In this document: positions 20,998-32,552 of the stretch, piece after piece | How positions within the stretch are numbered: position 1 is the first letter of the stretch | Layout of the letters: each line of letters starts with the position of its first letter | From: Durusdinium trenchii | Lineage: Eukaryota > Sar > Dinophyceae > Suessiales > Symbiodiniaceae | Length of the DNA: 64,000 nucleotides | Reading direction: 5' to 3' | Assembly (NCBI GenBank): GCA_963970005.1 | Contig: CAXAMN010021596.1 | Location: 531,326-595,325, forward strand | Position numbers and translations under genes: made by a program | Notes under the pieces: model-generated | Told to the model about the DNA's origin: nothing | Database searches by the model: none | The model's input: the letters and a program-made list of their open reading frames with translations, nothing else

Positions 20998-22210
20998 AGA
21001 GTGTCAAGAGAGAGTGTCAAGCAAGAGTGTCCAGCAAGAGTGTCTAGCAGAGTGTCAAGCAAGAGTGTCCAGCAAGAGTGTCAAGCAAGAGTGTCAAGCA
21101 AGAGCGTCAAGAGAAAGTGTCAAGAAAGATTGTCTAGCAAAGAGTGTCAAGAAAGAGTGTCAAGCAAGAGTGTCGTGTCAAGAGTGTCGTGTCAAGAGTG
21201 TCCTGCAAGAGTGTGAAGCAAGAGTGCCCACCAAAAATGTCAAGCAAGAGTGTCAAGAAAGATTGTCTAGCAAAGAGTGTCAGGAAAGAGTGTGTAGCAA
21301 GAGTGTCAAGCAAGAGTGTCCTGTCAAGGGTGTCCAGCAAGAGTGTCTAGCAGAGTGTCAAGCAAAGAGTGTCAAGAAAGCAAAGAGTGTCAAGAAAGAG
21401 TGTCACGCAAGAGTGTCCAGCAAGAATGTCTAGCAAAGTGTGTCCAGCAAGAGTGTCCAGCAAACGTGTCAAGCAAGAGTGTCAAGATAGAGTGTCAAGC
21501 AAGAGTGTCCAGCAAGAGTGTTTAGCAGAGTGTCAAGCAAGAGTGTCCAGCAAGAGTGTAAGCAAGAGTGCCAAGAGAAAGTGTCAAGAAAGATTGTCTA
21601 GCAAAGAGTGTCAAGGAAGAGTGTCTAGCAAAGAGTGTCAAGCAAGAGTGTGAAGCAAGAATGTTTAGCAAAGAGTGCCTAGCAAGAGTGCCCAGCAAAC
21701 GTGTCAAGCAAGAGTGTCTAGCAAAGAGTGCCCAGCAAACGTGTCAAGCAAGAGTGTCTAGCAAAGAGGGTCACGATAGAGTGTCTAGCAAAGAGTGCCA
21801 AGAAAGAGTGTCAAGCAAGAGTGTCCAGCGCGAATGTCTAGCAAAGAGTGTCCAGCAAGAGTGTCCCGCAAAGAGTGTCAGGCAAGAGTGTCAAAAAAGA
21901 GTGTCAAGAAAGATTGTCTAGCAAAGAGTGTCAAGAGAGAGTGTCAAGCAAGAGTGTCCAGCAAGAGTGTCTAGCAGAGTGTCAAGCAAGAGTGTCAAGC
22001 AAGAGTGTAAGCAAGATTGTCAAGCAAGAAGTGTCAAGAAAGATTGTCTAGCAAAGAGTGTCAAGAAAGAGTGTCAAGCAAGAGTGTCGTGTCAAGAGTG
22101 TCCAGCAAGATTGTGAAGCAAGAGTGTCCAGCAAGAGTGTCAAGCAAGAGTGTCAAGAACAAGTGTCAAGAAAGATTGTCTAGCACAGAGTGTCAAGAAC
22201 AAGTTTCGAG
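20998..22210. repeat. 13-bp minisatellite, about 1.2 kb
   Basis: The basic unit is GAGTGTCAAGCAA, where the base after GTGTC is A, C or T; some units are 11 or 12 bp (GAGTGTCTAGCA) and some read AAGAAA instead of AAGCAA. A higher-order motif, GTGTCAAGAAAGATTGTCTA followed by GCAAAGAGTGTC, recurs six times, near 21,117, 21,249, 21,578, 21,902, 22,035 and 22,161. Because 13 is not a multiple of 3, all three + frames read the same 13-residue cycle (QECQARVSSKSVK) and stay open for long stretches; these are not independent genes. Confidence 0.95.
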
Positions 22211-22232
22211 CAACACATAGCAAGACTGTTTA

Positions 22233-22320
22233 GCAAGAGAAAGTCTCGTGGAAAATGCTCGTTTCTGGAAACTTTGATTGTCGCTTCTGGTGAAAGTCTC
22301 GTGAAACATGCTTGCTGCAG
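22233..22320. repeat. Diverged 52-bp unit on the far side of the 13-bp array
   Basis: AAAGTCTCGTGGAAAATGCT, then CGTTTCTGGAAACTTTGATT and a second GAAAGTCTCGTGAAACATGC, match the 52-bp array at 20,686-20,925. The 13-bp array thus appears inserted into, or expanded within, this older repeat. Confidence 0.65.
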
Positions 22321-22763
22321 CTTTGGATGCGCTGGCGCTGCTTCTGCTGATGACTTTGCGAGTCATCCACAGAAAAGGTTTTGATTGATACACTTTTGTG
22401 CCTTTGCATTCTCCTCTATACATGAGTGACTGCATTCGGGTTCGTGGGTTCTATCAGTTTTATATTTTTTCGTTCGTCAACATGACAACATGTACTTTAT
22501 GTTTGTGTATATAAGTATAGCAATAGATACAGTACACAGAAGCTCTGTACATATTTATACTCCAGACCTTTGCCCCCGGCTGGTGCTTCCACAGAGTGCG
22601 GCAGCCCAACCTTCGGCACTTGTGAATTCTCTTCCTCTGGAACTTATTTGGCGAACTTGTTAGTTCTTGATCAGAATGCATCAATCATAGCCAACGTCCG
22701 ATTCTCTCTTGGCACGTCGCAACAACAACAGCAGCAGCATTGAAGGATATGATAGGACCGATA

Positions 22764-23160
22764 ATTAGGGAGTGGGAAGCTAGCTCAGACTGATTTACTT
22801 TGGCAAAAGGCATTGCATGACGACAAGTTACTGAGAGACAATCTTTTGCAGAGCTGCGTTTGGTAGTTTGTCCATGCGAAAATCTTGGAAGGCTGGTGTC
22901 AGAACTTTCAGCTTGTCAAGAGATACAAACACATTTGGCGCAACTCAGACAGGATGGGTGCTAAGTGCTGCACTGAAAGGAAACCCCGTCCCAGAGGATG
23001 GGATGACAAGCCGTGGTGTGCTCAGGCAAACAAATAGTCACGACAACTGAGCTGGAGCGCCGAAGGGGCGACTCAGGTTTCCAAGCAAGATGACGACGAG
23101 TGAGGCTCCAAGAGCAGGACTTCGACAAATCGCAGATGGACCCAAGCACCTCATTTGTAT
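22764..23160 (+). CDS. Coiled-coil exons, product unknown
   Basis: Overlapping frames read LAQTDLLWQKALHDDKLLRD then NLLQ (to 22,854), ELRLVVCPCENLGRLVSELS then ACQEIQTHLAQLRQDGC (22851-22964, after ttttgcag) and, near 23,030-23,150, TTELERRRGDSGF and RLQEQDFDKSQMDPSTSF. These are Leu/Gln/Arg-rich heptad-like peptides, probably exons of one coiled-coil protein. Confidence 0.4.
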
Positions 23161-23169
23161 CAACTTGTC

Positions 23170-25190
23170 AGCTTCTTAGGTTTGCGCCATGCTTGGGCCG
23201 AAGGCCTTTCCTGCAATGGGTTGAACACTTGCAGCCTGATACTGTAGAGACCATCTCATCGCATTGAGTTGATGTTGTGTGGTTTACCTCCAACCCGTTG
23301 CCATCCTTTGAATATTGATCCTCTCTCAGGCCTCAGTGGCTGCATTCTGTATGAGGTCTTTCTGGAGAAGGAGGATCCTAGCTGTCTTGGGAAATCTCGG
23401 GAACCTGAAAGCTTCGGGATACCTTGACAGTGTCGTGAGGATGAACCAATTGGTTTCGAACTTGAGACCGATACGTCCGCGTTGACAGTGAAGGCCGATG
23501 GTTGCAACATTTGGGACAGAAAGGGGGGAACACACTTTAGTTGAACGACGTTGGCACTTGCATGCCTTGTGATGCAGGCTGTCACGCCAGATGGACTTCT
23601 TGACAGGCCGGCACCCACAGGAGCACATGTTTTCTTTTGTCTTTTCATCGCTCAAAGTCCTGCAGGTATTGCAAACAAGAGGATGAGTTTGTGTGCCCAG
23701 GCAAAGCTGGTCTATGTTGATTATTGTTGATTCATGTTTGTCATGTTTGTTCTTTATGATTAGCAAGTTGCAATCGTCTTCCTACAAGGCGATAGGATCT
23801 ACTCGGTGAATGACTTCACAGCTCCTTTGCATGCAGCCTTCAGTGCAACCATATAGTTTTAGTTGGCCTGCCGCGCGTAGACGGTCCCAAACGTTCTTCA
23901 ACAAACAAAAAATGGTCCCGAAACCTCACGACCGTCGACAAGCGGTGGACCATGTAGTTTACTGTACTTTGTGGACGCCAGCAGAGGCCAGCAAGGCGAC
24001 ATCAAATAGCTGTATTCAACCTTGTGTGAAGGACCATGAACTTCATGATGGGTAGATTAGATTCTAAGTTGCATCCGTGCACGTCGCTGCCTTGGCAAAG
24101 GTGTATATATATATATAATCTTGCTTCAACTCCAAATTGGTCCAAAGGCATGCCACTCCACGTGTGTAAGCTGTTTCAAGTGGCCGTTTTGTGTTCGGAA
24201 GGCTCTCAAAAGATCTTCCCCACTGATCGTATTCTTCGCCCAAGCTAAGCTGGACATCGTAGTCAGAGTTTCATGTCGGACTGTTGATAGATAGTAACTA
24301 CAATGCTTCATCGTTGATATGGCTTTGCCCAACACGATCCAACACGTATTTAACGGAAAATAGATTGGGCGTCCGGGCATAATATATTTCCAGCACCAAC
24401 TACTCTCAGATAGATTAGTCGCATCGGTTTGCACTGAATGTTGCCGTTACTTGCGTCGAAAGGTCTTCGGGAAGTCGCATCGGTTTCATGATTCCATGGG
24501 GTTTTATAATGCTTTGAGAACATGCGACATACAAATGATCTAGCTATTCCCTTGTTTTACGATGACTTTCACATGGGCTCTTTCAATGCACCAAAACATT
24601 CTTCAAACACTAAAGCGCCTTGGAAACAGGAACCTGATGTGACCCTGATGTGACCCGGTCGCATCGGGCCCCCCCTTGCAGATTAACAGTTTTCCAGTCA
24701 CCTGATGTGACTAATATTGATGACAGTACCAAATGTGCTCAGAAGAGGGAAGCTGGCGATGCAAGTTATGTCGATGTTCCTTCAAGCCAAACGTATTTTT
24801 GTTGACACCAAGCAAACACATCATCGATATCACACAGGCGATGCAAGCGATGCATCATAAGCCACCATTTTGTACTCAGCTTCACTATCATGTCACGACC
24901 CTTGTAATGTAAGCAGTTGCTAAGTTGCGGTGGTGCTCGTCAAGTTGATCGTTACTGATGCAAGATTTGGTGCATCACATTCGCAAACGAGACATGATTT
25001 CTATATATTATATACTATTGCTATGTTTATTACTATTGTTATTATTTATTGTTATTACTATTATTGTTATTGTTACTATATATTTCCTGAGAGATTTTCT
25101 GGCCTCAGTTTTCTTTGAATTGCACTTGCATGAGGTCTCCGAGAATCTACATTTAGTACTACTCACCTACTCACTACTCATCTCTCGCTG
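23170..25190. other. No supported gene
   Basis: Only scattered short open frames on both strands, none with a convincing motif. The stretch holds a short TA run (24,103-24,117), a partial TGATGTGAC duplication (24,637-24,720) and a TTA-rich segment (25,015-25,085). I see no RNA gene. Confidence 0.4.
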
Positions 25191-25199
25191 ACTGATCGA

Positions 25200-26330
25200 G
25201 CCAAGGACAAATCAGATATGATGCGCCAATTGAAGGAGTGGCTTGCCGTTGTCCAGCATTGTCGAAGTACAGACCAGTAGAACTCCCCAACAGGGGTCGA
25301 GGCTCAAAGAAACACATCTCACACAAGACACTCAGGCAGCAGAAGCTGGAGATTGTGTTCTCAAAGCTTATCATTGTAGCTTGCCTGATGACACCTATAG
25401 TTCAATTTACTGACACTGAGTTGCTTCTGATCATTTGAAGATTTGTAAGGAAGTCAAAATCTTGAAACGTCCTGGAAAGAAGTTGGGCGCTGCTACGGAT
25501 CCGAAGACATTCGTATCTCGGCCGTCTCGGCTGAGCTTCTCTTCGAACATTTTATGCACATATCTAACTCTATCTATATCATAATTGTTGTTCATTAGTT
25601 TCTTGAACATTGTACTCTTTGACAACTGTCTTTAGTTCGAGCAGAGTTGAGCCGAGACGATCCTGAAGATTGCAGAAGAAAGCCTCATTGATGATTGGAA
25701 CAAGCAGTACCCGAAGGCTGACTTTCTTTAGTACTGAACAAGAAGCCACTCCTGGACATGTCTATCAGCTATCATCTTAGCTGATTATAGGACCGGATAT
25801 GCATCGGTGACACTGTGCTGGCTGTCAATGGTGTGGTTGACAAGGACAAGGCAGAAAGCATATCCAAGCCTCATGTAAGCATGGAGTCCTTGACAGTCAT
25901 CGATAGATCTCTTTGTAAATGGTTTGCCTTCGAGGCCGTTCAAGAGATAGCCTCCAAAGAAGAGCTATTGCTGTTACTTGGCGAGCAAAGTAGAGAAAAC
26001 AGACTCGAGGAGAGGGTCCTGAGAGGACCAAAGAGATCCAAGAGATTCTAAGAGTGTAAAGGGATCAGAAAGAGATCGGCATTCCTTTTGTCGTGAGGCG
26101 AATGGTGCGTGGTCCACGCCGAGAGATGGAGGCGGGATGTTAGTCAAAGTTGGTGGCTTTCAACACGTCTTTGGCATCGTTTGCTGCAGGGGGTCAAAGA
26201 CACAAAATCAACTGCAATGTCCCTAGAGCCCTGCGGGAGACTCCGGATTTGCAAGTTTGCTCACTTTGTACAGAGGATGGGAAAGGAAAACCACCAGCAC
26301 CTGAAAAGTGGCGCACTTAGCCAGAACGCA
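25200..26330 (+). CDS. Multi-exon protein with a split PDZ domain
   Basis: Exon-like pieces in order: about 25,200-25,278 (AKDKSDMMRQLKEWLAVVQH); 25,299-25,375 (SRLKETHLTQDTQAAEAGD); 25,447-25,500 (KEVKILKRPGKKLGAATD, a PDZ beta-strand start); 25,651-25,716 (ETILKIAEESLIDDWNKQYP K); and from 25,791 (DRICIGDTVLAVNGVVDKDK), carrying the Gly-Asp-x-Val-x-x-Val-Asn-Gly box of PDZ domains. Joining AAG|GCTGAC to AG|GACCGG uses a GC donor and gives a continuous WNKQYPKDRICIGD. Further pieces follow: about 26,052-26,142 (DQKEIGIPFVVRRMVRGPRR) and about 26,190-26,320 (CNVPRALRETPDLQVCSLCT, with a CxxC). PDZ domains bind protein C-termini; partners are unknown. Confidence 0.5.
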
Positions 26331-27256
26331 ATTCCTAACATAATGGGAGAGGAAGGCTGATGAATTTTGTTGCCAAGGCCGACCTTGAAAATGTAACACT
26401 TGGACCGAAGGGGACGAAAGGAACGAACAGAATCAGGAATTGGATGGATTCGGCTTTGATGTTTTGTGATGTACTTGCAGCTTTGTTTCTTTGGTTTGGC
26501 CTAATTTTGCATAATCTTGCAAGACTTCAACCAGGAATTCCAGCAAGATTTGAAGAGCTCTGAGAGAAGAAAGCTAACCCGAACACGTTCGACATGAAGG
26601 TCCTGCATCGATTCCGCTGGGCACACGCTGTGAATAAGTGAATCTTTACATGGAGGTTCGGTGAGGTTCGAACGATTCGATGGCGGACAAAATGGCCTAG
26701 TGGTGGTTGCAAAACGTATGCAAGGTTGAGCTGGAGACATGTTTATACAATTGTTATCAACCATGAAACATGGGAAAGGCTACAGAGGGTGACCTTTGGC
26801 AACTTGCACCTGCATGGCAAACCATGCTTTCCTGAAATACTCTCAAGCACGAATTCAGAGTGGCCAAAAGGGCCCCCCACCTTGGAAAGCTGCGCACCTT
26901 GCCGCAGTGAGAGGTTGTTTCACAAAATAAAGATGAGCAAGAGACACGCTGCACGACGAGCAAGCAACGCAAAACATTTGCAACGACTGCATGTCAAGAC
27001 CATTCTCATCCTTTCTCTGAAGTGTTCATTACTTGGGTATCGGTACCCAATGAAAGAACCACATTCAAGGCTTCTCAACAGCTCGTAAATGCAATGTAAC
27101 AAACACAAGAGCAAATTGCAGCATAATGAGACATCAACATGTCATTTGAGTTTATCAAATCCAGACAGTTGCCGTTGGACAAAGTTGCCGATGAAGTGTC
27201 ATGAAGCAGATCATGACACGTGGGCAGCGGCAACGACTGAGGTGTCATGCTGAGCA

Positions 27257-27490
27257 GACAAGACTCTGTACTGGCAATTGCCTAATATACTTTGTGATCC
27301 AACATACTGTCAACTTGAACATGCAGTTGTGGCCAACAAGAGCTGCAACGCGAAGCAGTTCAGGGATTTGATTCAGGACAGGCGGCGCGTCAACCAGTAC
27401 CACTTGCCAGGACAGCCCATGACACACTCAGGCCTGACTCTTCTGGAGCTTCTCAAAGAGTTCGGCTTTTGGCTTGTTGTGCTGAAGTGA
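27257..27490 (+). CDS. Exon-like ORF, product unknown
   Basis: The frame reads DKTLYWQLPNILCDPTYCQL, then HAVVANKSCNAKQFRDLIQD, RRRVNQYHLPGQPMTHSG and LTLLELLKEFGFWLVVLK before TGA. The C-terminal GLTLLELLKEFG is loosely ankyrin-like but not enough to assign. It may be spliced internally at AAG/CAG (27,358) and CAG/GCC (27,451). The stretches 26,400-27,250 and 27,500-28,830 hold no other supported gene. Confidence 0.35.
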   Translation, partial: DKTLYWQLPNILCDPTYCQLEHAVVANKSCNAKQFRDLIQDRRRVNQYHLPGQPMTHSGLTLLELLKEFGFWLVVLK

Positions 27491-28920
27491 CTCTTTTTTG
27501 GATTTGATTCTGCCCGTTGTGTGGCGTTTGTGTTCAGGCAGAGCGGCACCAGGGACACCTCTAATGGACGGGACTTCAGTGAATTACCGTTCAGCTTGGT
27601 GTTGATTTCACATGATTTTACCACCACAATCTGTTTTTGGTGCTTGTGGAGGACGGGCGTACCGTCTCAAAGTCCATGAAGATGAGCTCTAAGATGACGA
27701 GTGGTCTGACGAGAACGCAGCAGCGGCGCCTGCCTCAACGCGAGCCTGAGACACCTCAGTGGCCACCTATTGGCCTAGTGCACACACCTCATGGGTTTGC
27801 ATAGTAAGCTTTGGGGGAACTGGCAAACCATTATGACGAACAAACAACATATGTATATATATACACTGTATACTAGAAACAAGACAAAAGCAAGGAAAAA
27901 GCAGCTAAGGCCAATGCCATTAATAAGATTCTATCAGGGCCCCCTTAATAGGAGCCCCATACAAAAATGATCTAAAATTGCCCTTGCCTTCTTTCTTTGA
28001 TTGATTCATACTGTTTTCTTCAAAAGAGTCTAAAATATATGTCGACATGTGTCGAGACAGACCTCAACTCAGACTCACTATTCCGGAGAATGTAATCCTC
28101 CACTGATATCCATCCGCTGTTATGTCAGAACTGTGTTTGCAGCATGCACTTTGAAACAAATTATCAGCCTCTTCTTTTTTAGCTATACAACTTTGGAACT
28201 GCTGAGGATCCTTTCAAGTTCAGAGCTCAGACTGCAATGTAAGTGTGACTTAGCTCTTTGGCCTGTAGCCGCTAGCACGCACATGCTTAAGTGTAATTTT
28301 TCACGGACCCATGCCCTCTGACTCCAAACAATGCAACAACATTGTGAATACTCTTGACAAGACTGTACAGCGACAATAAAAGTCAACCTGTCACGCACTT
28401 TAGATGTGAAACGTTTCTTTTGGTCCTGAACTTCATGGTCACACTTATATATCTACAAAAGTGTGATCATTTTGTGCAATATTGTTGGCGTACCTAAAGC
28501 AGGGGTCTATGTTGTGCAAGACCAGTGTCCGTTTCTCGGCATTGGAGGTTCGTTCGTTGTTTTTTGCAGACAAGTAGCATCGTTGTGACACACTTGTGTT
28601 CTTCAGATCTCTGAAAAAGACTCACTTGTTGAAACTGGATCTATAGATAGACTCTTCTTATCCATCCCATCCAAACCAACACCTCATGACATGTTAGTGC
28701 GCATGCATGTTGATTACTTATTGACTTTAAGGGCAGGTTTGGCAAGCAACCCACGAAATAGAAGCACATTGCAGCAAGAACAAGATACTGCATCATGTAT
28801 GTGACCACTTGCTGAATCCTTGCATTTAGATGGCTCCCGCTATTTGGAGCTTGAGGAGCAGGAGGAGGACGTCTGAAAAAATTACAGTATCACAGATGTC
28901 TTTGGCTCATAGATGCTCAT

Positions 28921-29240
28921 AGTTTGGCCACCCATTGCCTTTGAGGAACTGGAGGCATCGCGGCGAAAAGATGTGAAGTCTTTGAGTGCAGAAGATGAGG
29001 AGGGAATGGCTGTAGTCAGAAAAGGAACGCATTGAATCTTGTTACTAGTAGCTTCTTGTTGGCCTCCAACCTAATAGCGATGGCCTCCAACCTAGTATAT
29101 AGCTTCTTATTATTTGGAAGGAAAAGAGTTTGGACCGAAATTCAGACAGTATTGGCTCACTTTATCCGATGAGAGATGTGACAGGCACTTTTGGACGACC
29201 TGTTTATTCAAGCTCAACAGGCTGGGCAGTGTAGCGTAGC
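28921..29240 (+). CDS. Exon-like segments of an acidic protein
   Basis: 28921-29032 reads WPPIAFEELEASRRKDVKSL then SAEDEEGMAVVRKGTH. A preceding piece near 28,830-28,876 reads GSRYLELEEQEEDV, and following pieces near 29,120-29,230 read RKRVWTEIQTVLAHFIR and QALLDDLFIQAQQAG. The composition suggests one charged, helical protein. Family unknown. Confidence 0.35.
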
Positions 29241-29659
29241 ATCCTGAAGCTTGTTCCATAATGTTCCATACATGTCAGAAATGTGCCACGAGGATTGGCA
29301 ATTTGGTGAATCGGTGTGCTGCCAGGAGAGCATGCGAGACCTCATGGTTTGCTGGCGGATTTGGTTGAGAAGTTGAGACTCTACACACTGACTTTGCTCA
29401 TACTTTGCTCATGGTTGATACATCCCTTTGTCCTTCCACATCCAATTTGCTCCAATGCAGCTTAGGCATTCATTGAAGTGACTGTTCTGATATCTCCTGA
29501 CCAAGCCCTTGGCAAGAGACTTACCACTTGCCCGCAAAGATAGCAAAGAAGGAGAAGAAGGAGGCTTAAGGCTTAAGAATCCCATTGAAGTTCCCGCTCC
29601 ATAACCTAGGTTTGCACTTGGATGGCGTGCCAGCTGACATCTCAGTTTTTGATTACCAT

Positions 29660-30268
29660 GATTGTTTGCTGTCCTAGTACTATCCACTCTGTCCTTCCTG
29701 TGTTCTGAGGTTACCGCAGCAGCTGCGTGGGAAATCCCATTGTCGACTCAGGTGTGCAACAATACGAAAGTCTTCAGTCTCCAGTGTTTGTCACAGGTGA
29801 CGAAGATAGAGCCGCATGGGCTCTTGCAAATCTGGTCCCAGCCAGATCAGGCTCCCCTTGGCGATTCTGGAGCATTTGTTGAAGATGATGTCGAAAGTGA
29901 AACTGAACCAATACTCAGAGCGGTCTTTGGTTTTTGAAATTTTGACACATGTCAGTAGCTCAAGATTTCTGAATGTGCCTTTGGAATGCAGTTGGTCGTT
30001 GACGAAAACGCATCCCTGCGACTTGCGCGGGCAATTACCTTGGCTGATGCAGTGCGACAGAAGCGATGTGAGGAGTGATGTGAGCTTGCAAGCCTGTTCG
30101 CTCTCCATGGCTCTCCCTATCTCAGGTTGATGGAAGGGAGGGGCTCGATGGAGTGAGCTACTTGAAGAGCATCTTCCAGACCTACAAAATGCGCCAGACA
30201 GGCCTTGCTTGTTAGTCTTGGACCAGAAGATCGAACACACAATGCTGCAAACACAATCCTTCAAATGA
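29660..30268 (+). CDS. Exon-like segments, product unknown
   Basis: Coding-like + strand pieces include GDEDRAAWALANLVPA near 29,798-29,845 (reminiscent of an armadillo-type helix, but too short to claim), VDENASLRLARAITLADAVR near 29,998-30,057, ELASLFALHGSPYLRLMEGR near 30,082-30,140 and ELLEEHLPDLQNAPDRPCLL near 30,158-30,220. A 157-codon minus-strand frame overlaps (29,791-30,264), but the + strand pieces show better composition. Uncertain. Confidence 0.3.
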
Positions 30269-30367
30269 CATTATAGATCGATACGGATACCATCACATGG
30301 AGAAAACAATGTTCAAAAGAAAGAAAGTGAGCTGAGGTCAGGAGGTCATCACAGATTTTGTCCTCTG

Positions 30368-30384
30368 AGCCATTTTGGCTCAAG
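30368..30384 (+). other. Relic of the dinoflagellate spliced leader
   Basis: AGCCATTTTGGCTCAAG is identical to the last 17 nt of the 22-nt dinoflagellate spliced leader (CCGTAGCCATTTTGGCTCAAG from the second base). A genomic copy not in an SL RNA gene marks a trans-spliced mRNA that was reverse transcribed and integrated. There is no GT donor after CAAG (the next bases are ATTTG), so it is not an SL RNA gene. The gag-like frames begin about 35 bp downstream. Confidence 0.8.
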
Positions 30385-30417
30385 ATTTGAAGAGGGGCGT
30401 GATCCGGTTTCGAACAT

Positions 30418-31849
30418 GGATGAGTTTGAAATCCTGCTGTGCATTGTCTGCCAAGGCGTTCCAAGATGGGTTCGGAGGCATTTCAGGTTGGAGCGTGCCG
30501 GTGGAAGCAATCATTACGGCGATGTGGTTCTGAGCATGGCGAGCAGCCCTTTACCTACGGACACCGAAATGGCCGGTCTCACCGACTTGACGGCCATTGT
30601 TAGACTCTAGATTCTAGACAGTGTGCCTTGGACGCTGCAGCTTGGCGGGAAGTCAATGCTGGCTTTGGCAATTTTCCCACGGCCCGATTGCTGGCTCATG
30701 CCCCTCCTGAAGGGATCGCCGCAGCTCTGGAACAAATGAACAAATGGAGATGGAAGGGTGGGGGCAGATGGCGCTCCATTGGATTGGATCCTCCAACTAG
30801 GCCGTTGACAATGGTTGAGATGGTGCAAGCAGCTTTTCTTTGGCTTTGCAGAAAGTGTTTTGGGCTCGTGGACATTGACCTTTTAGCGCCAGGCGTTGTT
30901 GCAGGTTTGTCAGGTCCCAGTGCACCAGCAGCTGCAGTTGCACCTACACCAGTGGTCGTTGGTGGAGCCACGAAGCAGTTGGGAGTTCAGAAGGTGAAGG
31001 TATCTCAGATTACTGACTGGCTAGACGACGCGGAGTTGGAACTGGTGGGAAAAGCTGAGGTAGATGAAGCCTATGCTCAATACAGGTTGGTCATGGCTGC
31101 AGGCCCTGTCAAGGAGACAGAGCCCACGGCTGAACAACGCTCACACCCTATGCGAGGAGGACGCAACGTCAGCTGAAAGCAAAAGGTTTTCTACTCCAGG
31201 ATGAGGGAACTTGGAAGCAGACAGAAGTTGCTGGACAGCCCAATTTCTATGCGTGGACTGCATGTTGGGATGTCTATAGGACAAGTCTGTTGATGCTGAA
31301 GCATGATCCCTTGGCGCCTGGAGGAGACAAGAAGCCGCCGGTGATCACATGGGCTGCGCTTGATGAGTGTTTCAGGAACATTGCAACCCAGCTCAGGCGT
31401 TCATTTCGAGGCAGGGAGGACGCGCTACGAGCCAACAAGAGGCTGAAGGTTTGGATATGACAGGCGCTGAAAAGGATGCCTCTCGTGTGCCAAAGGGTGC
31501 CCATCGTCTGCCTGCTCAAGGTGACTCCAAGGCGGCCAAAAGTCGGAGAAGAGAAAGAGAGAAGCGGGAAGAAGACTGGAGGAAGAGTCGCGTTTTGCAA
31601 CCCGTGAACGAGTATGAGTTTTTACAGCTGGCATGGCTCAGAGGGCAAAGGAAACATCCAGCCCGAGGAGTTCTTCGCGATGGGAATCAGATCTGTTACA
31701 AGTTTGCAAAGGGTCAACCAGGCGCACGCCAAGAGCCATGTGGTGATGATCGCGCCCATGTTTGTCAGTTATGCCTGGGACAGCGTCCAAATGTTCAGTG
31801 CTTGAAGGGCAAGAGTGGAGACAAGGGTGGGGATGGAAAAGGAAAGTGA
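30418..31849 (+). mobile_element. Gag-like fragment of a second retroelement
   Basis: Successive frames: 30418-30610 (MDEFEILLCIVCQGVPRWVR), 30628-31176 (Trp-rich, then AELELVGKAEVDEAYAQYRL), 31134-31460 (FLLQDEGTWKQTEVAGQPNF, YAWTACWDVYRTSLLMLKHD, then ITWAALDECFRNIATQLRRS) and 31449-31849 (basic KSRRREREKREEDWRKS, then GNQICYKFAKGQPGARQEPC and HVCQLCLGQRPNVQC). The last two phrases give a Cys/His cluster typical of dinoflagellate retroelement gag-like proteins. Two frameshifts are needed (near 31,135 and 31,450), and a third near 31,676 would join SFYSWHGSEGKGNIQPEEFF to the Cys cluster. No reverse transcriptase is seen downstream, so this copy is truncated. Confidence 0.6.
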
Positions 31850-32552
31850 CAGGAGGAGGAATCGGCGCATGACGTCACAGATTCTGGTGAGGAGCAAAAG
31901 GGTCTTGCACTGGAAAATCTGAAAGTTGCAGTTGAGTTTAAGAATGAACGCATCGATGTTTCAATGCAAGGTCAATGCAATCAGCTTATTTTCGCCGAAT
32001 TCTTTCCCGGGATGTGAGGCTTCTCAGAAGCGATGTTCATGTCTGGCGGAAAGATCTCAATGCGTGCGACGTTGGACGGATATGCTGGGGAGTGGAACAT
32101 CCTGGATGAAGAGGACTACAAGGCCATCTATGCGCCACAGTGATTGATCACAGGCACTTTGTTTGGGCAGGCGCCGGTGTTGAGGAGTGACGAATACCCT
32201 GAAGGTTGCGGTGACCCAGAAGCTGAGCCAATCAGATGATCGCAAGAATGGTTGCGTTGTGATATGTTGTGATTATTGTTGCGTAGCAGAGGAGCAACGT
32301 GTTCGATTGAGAATTTTTGGGACTCATTATTGTGGTTGTTGAAAGTCATGCAAAGATTGGTGAAGTTGAGAGGCACAAAGTTGGTGTGTCTACATCAGTG
32401 TGTGTACATAGCTTCATCGAGAAAGCCCGCCAGAATCTTGACAACAGCGTGCTGGATAAAGTTGGTGAGAAGACTTTGCCATGAGGTCAGGCCATATTTG
32501 CACGCCGCTGTCCTGTCAGGAAAAGCCTGGGGTGGGATTACGTGGATGAGAC

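Noticed and set aside
20998-22210. CRISPR array
   Set aside because: Units are contiguous 13-bp copies without unique spacers, and the window is eukaryotic.
20932-22220. Several overlapping long + frames with QECQARVSSKSVK-type peptides, and minus frames rich in Leu/Thr
   Set aside because: They are translations of a 13-bp tandem repeat, which repeats in all three frames; no start context or non-repeat domain.
29791-30264. 157-codon minus-strand frame
   Set aside because: The + strand has better exon-like pieces with acceptor sites; no domain on the minus side.
30361-30390. SL RNA gene
   Set aside because: Only the last 17 nt of the leader are present, no GT donor follows CAAG, and a gag-like region starts at once; a retroposed relic fits better.
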